A stretch of DNA of 5,137 bases from Kofleriaceae bacterium (GTDB taxonomy: Bacteria > Myxococcota_A > Polyangia > Haliangiales > Haliangiaceae), in the NCBI GenBank assembly GCA_016763395.1, contig JAESTW010000716.1, positions 1 to 5,137 on the forward strand, given 5' to 3'. Of the stretch, positions 1-5,137 are shown one piece after another. Positions within the stretch are counted from its first letter, which is position 1. Each line of letters begins with the position of its first letter. Under the pieces are notes generated by a model. The model saw only the letters and a program-made list of their open reading frames with translations. It was not told the origin of the DNA and searched no databases. The translations under genes were made by a program, and so were the position numbers.

Positions 1-1176
1 CTAAGTGGCGGACAAGCACAACGCATTGCCGTAGCGCGCGCCTTGGCCAGTGAGCGCCGATTGCTCTTGCTCGACGAACCCTCTGTCGGCCTCGATCCGC
101 ACCGGGTTCGCATGCTCGCTCGCCTAATCCGAGAGCAAGTCAAAAAACTTAACCTGGCGGTCATCGTCGTCACCCATGATCCAGCCCTAGCCGCAGGAGT
201 CGCGGACAAACTCTTCCTCTTAGATCCGGCCAATCGAAGCCTGCGCCATCTCTTTGAAGAGAGTTGGCCAGGTCCGGTTGAGAGCGAGGAGATCGACGAG
301 GAGACCCGAGGCCAGTGGATTCTTAGGCTTGAACAAGAAGTGGTCTCAGCCATTGCGGAGAACAACGCAGAGGTCAAAAACACTGGCAAGATCCACAAGC
401 CACCAGGAATCATTAAGAAGCGTGCAGCTCTTTTCCTCGCTCCCTTTAACGTAGCCGGACAGTCACTACTTGCAGCGCCTCAACAAGCTCTGCAAAAACC
501 ACGTGACTTTGTCAGTATTGTCGGCCGGGTTCTCGTACAAACAACCCTTCGTCCGGCGATCTTCTACGCCATTGTCTCGGTTCTTATCGGTTTTACCCTC
601 CTCTTCGTGATTTCGAAAGTCGGAGGTGCGGGGGTCCGGACAGATGCGCTACTTCGCCAAATCGGTGGTTCCTACGCCGTCGCCCTCGCCCCTCCTCTAT
701 CGGCAATCCTTTTTGTGGCCGCGTCCGGCTCTGCCACCAACGCGTGGTTAGGATCCATGGGGCTCACCCGCCAAACCGCAGCCCTCGAAGCCCTGGGCAT
801 TTCTCAGAAACACTATCTATGGGGCCCTATCTGGGTAGCCTTGGGCATATCCTATCTTCTGATAGCCAGTTTAGTTGCACTTGGCATGCTCTTTGGTGGC
901 TGGCTCTTGTGCCAACAGCACGATCTAAACGGCGCCTGGGAATTGCTCACCGCAGACTTCATCGACCCACTGCCAGAGCGCTCGCAATACTTGGGACGAG
1001 CACTTTTCTTAGTCTGGATCTACGCGTGGGGCATTGCCAGTAACATCATCGCCAAAGGCGGAGCCAGCAAAGAAAGCTCGGACGATGTAACCCGCTCGAT
1101 GACCGCGAGCGTCGTATCCTGCACACTGTGGATGGTCAGTTTAGAGCTCGCCACGGTGCTGTGGATTTTTGCATGA
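1..1176 (+). CDS. Fused MlaF-like ATPase / MlaE-like permease, 5' end missing
   Basis: This is an ABC transporter of the MlaFE (MCE-associated) lipid-transport class, with ATPase and permease in one chain. The frame is open to the left edge, so 391 residues are visible and the Walker A part is lost. Visible residues 1-7 read LSGGQAQ (ABC signature), 21-32 give Walker B and D-loop (LLLLDEPSVGLD), and VTHD near 57-60 supplies the H-loop histidine. A charged linker (about 85-140) follows. A membrane domain of about 240 residues then has several hydrophobic segments and the MlaE hallmark region (about 230-275: SGSATNAWLGSM, then TAALEALGI). In canonical MlaE the hallmark reads roughly GRVGSAIAAELGTM followed by IDALxxxGxDP; here the Arg and the Glu before LG are replaced. 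Known family role: ATP-driven phospholipid movement at the inner membrane. The apparent TTG start at 43 lies inside the ATPase signature and is not real. The stop overlaps the next gene's ATG, which implies coupled translation. The family call is firm; substrate and direction are unknown. Confidence 0.88.
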   Translation, partial: LSGGQAQRIAVARALASERRLLLLDEPSVGLDPHRVRMLARLIREQVKKLNLAVIVVTHDPALAAGVADKLFLLDPANRSLRHLFEESWPGPVESEEIDEETRGQWILRLEQEVVSAIAENNAEVKNTGKIHKPPGIIKKRAALFLAPFNVAGQSLLAAPQQALQKPRDFVSIVGRVLVQTTLRPAIFYAIVSVLIGFTLLFVISKVGGAGVRTDALLRQIGGSYAVALAPPLSAILFVAASGSATNAWLGSMGLTRQTAALEALGISQKHYLWGPIWVALGISYLLIASLVALGMLFGGWLLCQQHDLNGAWELLTADFIDPLPERSQYLGRALFLVWIYAWGIASNIIAKGGASKESSDDVTRSMTASVVSCTLWMVSLELATVLWIFA

Positions 1177-2756
1177 TGCGGGCATTCGGAGTTTTTCTAG
1201 CGCTTGGTAGCTTCCTACTTTTCCCACAGATTCTCACCTTCTTTCAGCGAGCACCTCTAGTCGTTGCATACGAGGCCAAAGACATCTCGCCTGGTCCTCA
1301 TTTTGACATCCGTGGCCAAAACATAGAAAACATCTTAGTCGACGGAGAGAGGGGAATTCTAGATACCCCGCTAACTCCAGGACTGCACTATGGGCAGTGG
1401 AGCACTCATTACCGAGGCGGGAAAACTCGTAGTGTTGGGCACAGCCAGCTTGTCGGGCCCTTTCAAGACCCAGCTGCACCGCCCTGTAGTACATTTCTTC
1501 TCATCGGTCAGTCCTTTCTCGACGATAGTTCTGGGGGAAAAGCAGCCAGCGAAAACACTCTAGTCCACGTTATTGGCAAGCAGGTTCGCAGCGAGCTTCG
1601 CGGAATCGATATGTGGCCGCTCGGAGAATTCGAGAGCATGAGTAGACTTTCACTTCGGTGGATTCGTTGGGAGTCGGACAAGAAACAAAAACCGTGGCAG
1701 CAGCGACTCAGTATCATACAAGGAGGGGCAGCACCCCAGGGCCACTTAGAAGTAGAATTCACCGCAGAATTCGAAAATGGCAAGGTCCCACTTTCGCTAA
1801 AGCTTACTCCAATCATTGAAGACGAATCTCTCCGTTTTGAGCTCTCTGTCCGAGCAAAGCTAGATCTAGACAACCGACTATACCAGTGGGTCGCCAACCG
1901 TTTTGACGGAAACGATCGAGTTAGTAAGCTCATCAAAGGCCAAATTCGCTCTCAGCTCCGCTATCTATTGGATAAGCCCCCACCAATCCCGCTCGGCAAT
2001 GGTGCCTTTCTCCCCTTAGAGTTTTGCCGAGACACGCAGATTACCTTCTCCCCGAACGGATATGTTGCTGTTCCTTTAGCTATCGGTGTTACGGATAAAC
2101 TTCCCGCACCTCCACTTCGAAAACACTCTGGCAAGCCAAGTGATCTCCCGATGAAGACAGGTTTGGCTGTTGAAATTGACGAAAATGGACTCAATGCGAT
2201 TCTGCACGCCCTGTGGTCGAGTTCTATGCTTGACAAACACCTGGCCAACTCGCTTGTCCGGTCTTTCAATGAGCAAGAAACCGTGAAGAACTTTCTCAGC
2301 ATTCGTTTGCGAGAAGCCTTTTTCCATCTACCTCCAACGATCACTCTTGATTCAGAATTTATCCTACGGGCAACAGCTTCGGCCGTGATTGAAGATCAAG
2401 AGACACAAACAGACGCTCGCCTGTTTACGCAAATCAACTTCGGGCTGGACATTTTGGAACCTGCGTCCGGTACTAGCAACGCTCTCGGCCTGCGCACTAT
2501 GGAACTCAGTTGCCTACAAGGCGCAGGTGTTCTCCAAAGTTGCTATGCCGGACTAATGAGCCAAGTACGAGCCAACCAAGCGCCTCTACAAGACCTACTC
2601 ACAAACTCCTTTACCCAGCTACTCACCAAACTACTCACCAAACGCGAAATCAGTGACAGCCAAACCAAGGGACGTTACCTGCTTGATCACGTGAGTTTTA
2701 GCAGCCGCCAAGGCCACTTGCGGGCGCATTTACACGGCCAAGTAGAAGCCGAATAG
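1173..2756 (+). CDS. Exported protein coupled to the MlaFE-like transporter; putative TULIP/BPI-like lipid-binding protein
   Basis: The protein has 527 residues. I place the start at ATG 1173 (or the adjacent ATG 1176) because it overlaps the upstream TGA as ATGA and gives an immediate hydrophobic N-terminus (about residues 5-24). That segment is a signal peptide or inner-membrane anchor, since no clear signal peptidase or lipobox site is seen. An upstream in-frame ATG at 1128 would add 15 polar residues ahead of this segment. No strong Shine-Dalgarno is visible, which fits translational coupling. The body looks like two similar halves. The first has alternating beta-type strands (about 190-230), an amphipathic helix (about 248-266), then PPPIPLG. 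The second begins TGLAVEIDENGLNAILHAL (329-347), a pattern like the start of the C-terminal barrel of BPI/LBP proteins. It continues with LPPTITL (386-392), strands, an amphipathic helix (about 470-490) and final strands. The TULIP/BPI assignment is my inference from pattern; a DUF4403-like or unrelated beta-rich fold is possible. The genetic context suggests a periplasmic lipid-handling partner of the transporter. Confidence 0.85.
   Translation: MMRAFGVFLALGSFLLFPQILTFFQRAPLVVAYEAKDISPGPHFDIRGQNIENILVDGERGILDTPLTPGLHYGQWSTHYRGGKTRSVGHSQLVGPFQDPAAPPCSTFLLIGQSFLDDSSGGKAASENTLVHVIGKQVRSELRGIDMWPLGEFESMSRLSLRWIRWESDKKQKPWQQRLSIIQGGAAPQGHLEVEFTAEFENGKVPLSLKLTPIIEDESLRFELSVRAKLDLDNRLYQWVANRFDGNDRVSKLIKGQIRSQLRYLLDKPPPIPLGNGAFLPLEFCRDTQITFSPNGYVAVPLAIGVTDKLPAPPLRKHSGKPSDLPMKTGLAVEIDENGLNAILHALWSSSMLDKHLANSLVRSFNEQETVKNFLSIRLREAFFHLPPTITLDSEFILRATASAVIEDQETQTDARLFTQINFGLDILEPASGTSNALGLRTMELSCLQGAGVLQSCYAGLMSQVRANQAPLQDLLTNSFTQLLTKLLTKREISDSQTKGRYLLDHVSFSSRQGHLRAHLHGQVEAE
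2619..2642 (+). repeat. Perfect 12-bp tandem duplication within the exported-protein gene
   Basis: The unit CTACTCACCAAA occurs twice back to back (2619-2630 and 2631-2642), in frame, and encodes LLTK-LLTK in the C-terminal predicted helix. A degenerate third version (CTACTCACAAAC) begins at 2595. The repeat inserts or deletes whole codons, so it would lengthen the helix by about one turn without shifting the frame. Confidence 0.85.
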
Positions 2757-2781
2757 CCTCGACTATCGCAGGCTAACCGTT

Positions 2782-2801
2782 GGAATATATGGGGTATTTC
2801 C
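2782..2801. other. Imperfect AT-rich inverted repeat upstream of ilvE
   Basis: GGAATA (2782-2787) and TATTTCC (2795-2801) are complementary apart from one extra T, around a TATGGGG centre. It lies 26 bases after the upstream stop and shortly before ilvE, and includes a TATATG that could serve as a weak -10 element. No convincing -35 box sits 16-18 bases upstream. It could be an operator, part of a promoter, or chance. Confidence 0.2.
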
Positions 2802-2816
2802 GAGAGCGCAACAGCA

Positions 2817-2831
2817 AGGGGAGATGCCCCT
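2817..2831 (+). promoter_or_regulatory. Small GC hairpin containing the Shine-Dalgarno-like AGGGG and an ATG
   Basis: AGGGG (2817-2821) and CCCCT (2827-2831) form a perfect 5-bp inverted repeat around AGATG. In mRNA the only purine-rich Shine-Dalgarno-like sequence before ilvE would be in the stem and the ATG at 2824 mostly in the loop. That ATG is also only about two bases from AGGGG, closer than usual. The element therefore argues against simple use of ATG 2824 and could modulate initiation. It is short and may be coincidental. Confidence 0.25.
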
Positions 2832-2865
2832 ATTCACAGCCATGCGGACCCAGTATAACCCTGGC

Positions 2866-3864
2866 ATGAGTGAAGCTAGTAGCGCAAAACCTGCCTTCGG
2901 AACCGTATTCGGGGAGCACCTTCCCATTGTTCGCTTTGACGGAGAAAACTGGAGCGCGGTAGAAGTTGTGCCGACCTCCTCTGTCAGCTTTGGCGTCGCT
3001 GCTCATTGCTTGCACTACGGCAGCGAGTGCTTCGAAGGCATGAAGGCGCACAAGCAAGCTGACGGCAGCGTCAAAACCTTCCGCGCAAACAGGAATATCG
3101 CACGCATGAGGCAAAGTGCTGCCTCGTTACACTTGCCAATCCCAACTACGGAGATCTTAGAACAACTAGTAAGTGCCGCCGTTGAGTCGAACCTCAATAT
3201 TGTTCCCGATGCCCCCGGTGCCTTGTACTTGCGTCCCAACCTCGTCGGCACCGATCTAAACATCGGCTCTGCCTCCAAACCATCAAAAACAGCGGCACTC
3301 TATGTCATTGCCAGCCCCGTTGGCGCCTACTTGCCACCGCACATGCTGCGAATCTCTGTTGAGACGGATATTCCGCGCACGACACCGCAATTCGGACAAG
3401 TCAAATGTGGCTCTAACTACGCCATGGCTCTCGGTGTAATTCTTAAAGCCAACAAAGACCACAACGCAGACCAAGTGCTCTTCGCGCCGGGTGGTTTCAT
3501 CGAAGAAACCGGTGCTGCCAACTTCTTCCTGCTCGAAGAGGGACATATTATCACACCGCCACTCTCGGGTAGCTTCTTGCACGGCGTGACCCGCGATTCG
3601 TTACTGCAGCTCGCTCGTAAACTCGACTGGAAGGTTGAAGAACGGGCCGTAAGCGTAGAAGAGCTTGTTAACTGGTGTGCCCGTCCCAACGCAGAAGCCG
3701 CTCTCGCTGGAACTGCGGCCATTCTCGGCGGCGTAGGCACGCTGATTGTCCGAGGCGAAGACGTCACAGTAGGAACCGGACAAACTGGCCCCGGGACAAA
3801 GCTCTTGCGCAACATGCTTACCGAGATTCAAGTCGGCAAGCGCAGCTTTGAGTTTCAAGACTAA
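2866..3864 (+). CDS. ilvE: Branched-chain amino-acid aminotransferase (class IV, PLP-dependent)
   Basis: The enzyme interconverts Leu/Ile/Val and their 2-oxo acids with 2-oxoglutarate/glutamate in the cytosol, using PLP. Numbered from ATG 2866 (332 residues), FGTVFGEHLPIVRFDG (11-26) is the characteristic beginning of the long BCAT subgroup. HYGSECFEGMKA (50-61) is the conserved N-domain motif, YLRPNLVGTD (121-130) is a conserved loop, and Lys180 in QVKCGSNYA is the expected PLP Schiff-base lysine. ETGAANFF (214-221) and GVTRDSLLQLA (240-250) are class IV signatures, and AGTAA (281-285) matches the phosphate-binding GTAA region. The following residues are GG where many relatives have SP. Start choice is uncertain: ATGs at 2824, 2842 and 2866 are in frame. 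I prefer 2866 because homology begins shortly after it, but it lacks a Shine-Dalgarno; the only AGGGG is at 2817-2821. The gene sits 109 bases after the upstream stop and converges with the next gene. Identity as BCAT is strong. Confidence 0.93.
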   Translation: MSEASSAKPAFGTVFGEHLPIVRFDGENWSAVEVVPTSSVSFGVAAHCLHYGSECFEGMKAHKQADGSVKTFRANRNIARMRQSAASLHLPIPTTEILEQLVSAAVESNLNIVPDAPGALYLRPNLVGTDLNIGSASKPSKTAALYVIASPVGAYLPPHMLRISVETDIPRTTPQFGQVKCGSNYAMALGVILKANKDHNADQVLFAPGGFIEETGAANFFLLEEGHIITPPLSGSFLHGVTRDSLLQLARKLDWKVEERAVSVEELVNWCARPNAEAALAGTAAILGGVGTLIVRGEDVTVGTGQTGPGTKLLRNMLTEIQVGKRSFEFQD

Positions 3865-3879
3865 GGGCCTAATAACATC

Positions 3880-3955
3880 GGACGCCCAGCTCCCGAACCG
3901 TTTTCGTTGGGAGCTAGCACCGGCTCTTGCTACATTCGCTCGGACTAGGGCGTCC
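3880..3955. terminator. Nested inverted repeats between convergent genes, possible bidirectional termination structure
   Basis: Three nested elements are visible. GGACGCCC (3880-3887) pairs perfectly with GGGCGTCC (3948-3955). Immediately inside, AGCTCCC (3888-3894) pairs with GGGAGCT (3909-3915). Directly after that AGCA (3916-3919) pairs with TGCT (3928-3931). Together they could fold as a branched structure, and they lie exactly where the transcripts of ilvE and the lipoprotein gene meet. The outer right arm overlaps the last codons of the lipoprotein gene. There is no T-run after the stems on either strand, so it is not a canonical intrinsic terminator. It may act with Rho or protect 3' ends. 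Confidence 0.4.
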
Positions 3956-4364
3956 CGGCGTCGACTTTGGTTAGCTTCATCAAACAATTTGTCATCTTTT
4001 CCACGTCGACGATGATCGCCTTCATCTCTTCGGGATCTGGTTGGTCTTCACTAGCAAATTGATCAAGAGCCTTCATCTCGCCTTCTGCACACTTCATGTC
4101 ATCGCAGCTACAAACACGCTCGACGATGCGCGCGAACAACTCAACCAAAGTCAATTCCCGATTCATGTCCGGTGCGGCGCTGGTAACCACTGGTGCTGCA
4201 TTATCTGAGGCCGGCTGGTCCGGCTGCCGTGCTTCCGCCTGCTGCAAGCGCAGTTCCATGGATGCTACATCGGCCCGAAGCTGAGCAACTTCCGAGTGAT
4301 TCGCACTGGAGCCACCACAGCTGGCAACAACGAGGAGAAGAAAAATATGCGGCGCGAGTCTCAT
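3945..4364 (-). CDS. Small cysteine-containing lipoprotein of unknown function
   Basis: The protein has 139 residues. The start is ATG at 4364: it gives a textbook lipoprotein signal (MRLAPHIFLLLVVASC, lipobox VASC, lipidated Cys16) and is preceded by AGGA eight bases upstream. A longer in-frame reading to 4499 would run into the upstream desaturase gene and bury the signal peptide. After Cys16 the residues are GGSS, with no Asp at +2, so outer-membrane sorting is expected. Residues about 24-46 form a short amphipathic coiled-coil-like helix (SEVAQLRADVASMELRLQQ). A Pro/Ala-rich spacer (about 47-66) follows. A C-terminal helical domain has Cys85, Cys87 and Cys92 (CSCDDMKC) and Cys127. The four cysteines could form two disulfides or bind metal; this is inference. 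I do not recognise a named family. It lies 73 bases downstream of the desaturase in the same orientation, so it may be co-transcribed with it or have its own promoter. Confidence 0.85.
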   Translation of the reverse strand: MRLAPHIFLLLVVASCGGSSANHSEVAQLRADVASMELRLQQAEARQPDQPASDNAAPVVTSAAPDMNRELTLVELFARIVERVCSCDDMKCAEGEMKALDQFASEDQPDPEEMKAIIVDVEKMTNCLMKLTKVDAGTP

Positions 4365-4372
4365 GTTAGGGA

Positions 4373-4376
4373 TCCT
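4373..4376 (-). promoter_or_regulatory. Ribosome binding site AGGA fixing the lipoprotein start
   Basis: On the minus strand AGGA lies eight bases before ATG 4364. It supports this start over the longer upstream reading, in agreement with the position of the signal peptide. Confidence 0.6.
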
Positions 4377-4387
4377 ATAGAGCGACG

Positions 4388-4399
4388 TTGAATGTTCAA
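4388..4399. other. Short inverted repeat TTGAA-N2-TTCAA upstream of the lipoprotein gene
   Basis: A 5-bp dyad separated by two bases lies 24-35 bases upstream of the lipoprotein ATG, in the 73-base gap after the desaturase stop. On the minus strand, TTGAAC here and TATAGG about 14 bases later look faintly like -35 and -10 boxes, but the spacing is too short for a standard sigma-70 promoter. It might be an operator half-site pair or chance. Confidence 0.2.
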
Positions 4400-4437
4400 T
4401 ACGCAATGCCAGATATTTCCCAGAGAGGGCATCTTCT

Positions 4438-5137
4438 CTACAGAACCCGTGCGCCCTTCTCGATAAGCTCCGCACGTTTGGCCCACCATACACGTCCATA
4501 GCGATAGAATGGCACGCCTGGATAGAGATGATGTACGAGGTGGTAGTTCTGATACTGCAATAGCGGAGTCAGCCAACGGCTTTCCCGGACAACAGTCGCT
4601 TGATAGCGATCATCTTTACTGAGAACGGTATGCGGATGATGAGGCAAGTAGTCAAACGAGAATGCCAAGAAACCCAGCGCTACCCGTCCGGGAATAAACC
4701 AAACAACGAATACTTCAGTGGCATAGCCATTGAACGCGAGAGCAATCGCACAGCCGTAGATAAGCACAAGGGTGCTAACAACCTCGAGAACTTCTAACTT
4801 GGCCCTGTTTTGGGATCGAAGGTAGAAAAAGTAGTAGTAATAGTCCTGAGTAATCCATCGCAGTGGCAATAACAATCGAGGGCCCGTTCCGCTCCACATG
4901 TCCGGATCTGATTTTGTATTGTTGGTGTGTTTGTGGTGTTCTAAGTGCAGGTATCGAAACGCGGGAAAAGGCGCGGCCAGCGGCAGTGCCATCAGCCGGC
5001 CCAAAACCTCATTAATCGGCTTCGATTTGGCAGCTGATTTGTGAGATGCATCATGCATTGGAGTAAACGCGAGAACTGTCGATACTGTACTGAGAAGCGC
5101 CAAGCTCCAAAGCGGCAATAGTTGAAAGGCGGCGGAC
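4438..5137 (-). CDS. Membrane fatty-acid desaturase / CrtR-like carotene hydroxylase, N-terminus missing
   Basis: This is a non-haem di-iron membrane oxygenase of the fatty-acid desaturase superfamily. The frame is open to the right edge (232 residues visible), so the annotated 5' end is artificial. An apparent TTG at 5118 lies within a hydrophobic segment and is probably not the start. All three His boxes are present: HDASH (28-32), HLEHHKHT (64-71) and HLVHH (199-203). An extra FDYLPHHPH sits at about 161-169. Hydrophobic stretches between the second and third boxes fit the usual four-helix topology. The FDYLPH segment and the C-terminal QNYHLVHHLYPGVPFYRY strongly recall cyanobacterial CrtR beta-carotene hydroxylases, where the region reads QNYHLIHHLWPSIPWYKY. 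Many bacterial proteins labelled simply fatty-acid desaturase share this pattern, so the substrate (acyl chain or carotenoid) cannot be decided. No carotenoid gene is visible nearby. It uses molecular oxygen and an electron donor not encoded here. The lipoprotein gene follows after 73 bases. Confidence 0.9.
   Translation of the reverse strand, partial: SAAFQLLPLWSLALLSTVSTVLAFTPMHDASHKSAAKSKPINEVLGRLMALPLAAPFPAFRYLHLEHHKHTNNTKSDPDMWSGTGPRLLLPLRWITQDYYYYFFYLRSQNRAKLEVLEVVSTLVLIYGCAIALAFNGYATEVFVVWFIPGRVALGFLAFSFDYLPHHPHTVLSKDDRYQATVVRESRWLTPLLQYQNYHLVHHLYPGVPFYRYGRVWWAKRAELIEKGARVL

Noticed and set aside
1354..1773. Four GAATTC hexamers in about 420 bases
   Set aside because: They are irregularly spaced within coding sequence and reflect common codons; no sign of a functional repeat.
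1508..1936. 142-residue minus-strand reading frame
   Set aside because: It lies wholly inside the exported-protein gene, is Ser/Arg-rich and lacks recognisable motifs or a ribosome binding site; it is a shadow frame.
1961..2344. 127-residue minus-strand reading frame
   Set aside because: Antisense to the same exported-protein gene, with low-complexity composition and no motif.
3417..3815. 132-residue minus-strand reading frame
   Set aside because: Antisense to ilvE over conserved catalytic regions; the Ser/Pro/Ala-rich composition is typical of an opposite-strand shadow.
3601..3987. 128-residue minus-strand reading frame spanning the ilvE 3' end and the intergenic region
   Set aside because: It overlaps two well-supported genes and crosses the convergent structured region; no family signal.
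4422..4439. AGAGA/TCTCT pairing at the desaturase stop
   Set aside because: A 5-bp stem with an eight-base loop and no T-tract; too weak to call a terminator.
4365..4499. Upstream extension of the lipoprotein frame to 4499
   Set aside because: It would overlap the desaturase C-terminus and put 45 residues ahead of a clear lipoprotein signal peptide; AGGA supports ATG 4364.
4600..4797. 65-residue plus-strand reading frame
   Set aside because: Antisense to the conserved desaturase, with no coding evidence.

Overview
The window looks like chromosomal DNA of a Gram-negative bacterium with an outer membrane. The evidence is an MlaE-type lipid transporter, a lipoprotein with a clear lipobox, and moderate GC with proteobacterial-style codon use. 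A small lipoprotein with a closely spaced C-x-C-x4-C cluster, next to a desaturase/CrtR-like enzyme, is reminiscent of Myxococcota and other former deltaproteobacteria. That placement is inference only. I see no mobile element, CRISPR array, tRNA or rRNA.

Layout: (1) Bases 1-1176, plus strand, hold the 3' part of a gene whose single reading frame carries an MlaF-like ATPase followed by an MlaE-like permease. Its 5' end lies beyond the left edge. (2) Bases 1173-2756, plus strand, overlap it by four bases (ATGA). They encode a 527-residue exported or membrane-anchored protein whose pattern suggests a TULIP/BPI-like lipid-binding fold. (3) A short intergenic stretch containing two small inverted repeats leads into a branched-chain amino-acid aminotransferase (ilvE, about 2866-3864). 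(4) An 80-base convergent intergenic region with nested inverted repeats separates ilvE from the minus-strand genes. (5) On the minus strand are a 139-residue lipoprotein (3945-4364) and, upstream of it, a three-histidine-box membrane desaturase/hydroxylase resembling CrtR (4438 to beyond the right edge).

How they fit together: genes 1 and 2 look like one translationally coupled unit for moving lipids between the inner and outer membranes. The unusual points are the ATPase-permease fusion and a large putative lipid-binding partner in place of a small MlaC-type carrier in the visible part of the operon. This is the most interesting element of the window. IlvE is ordinary metabolism (last step of Leu/Ile/Val synthesis, which can also supply branched acyl primers). 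The desaturase and lipoprotein lie in the same direction but have no demonstrable functional link.
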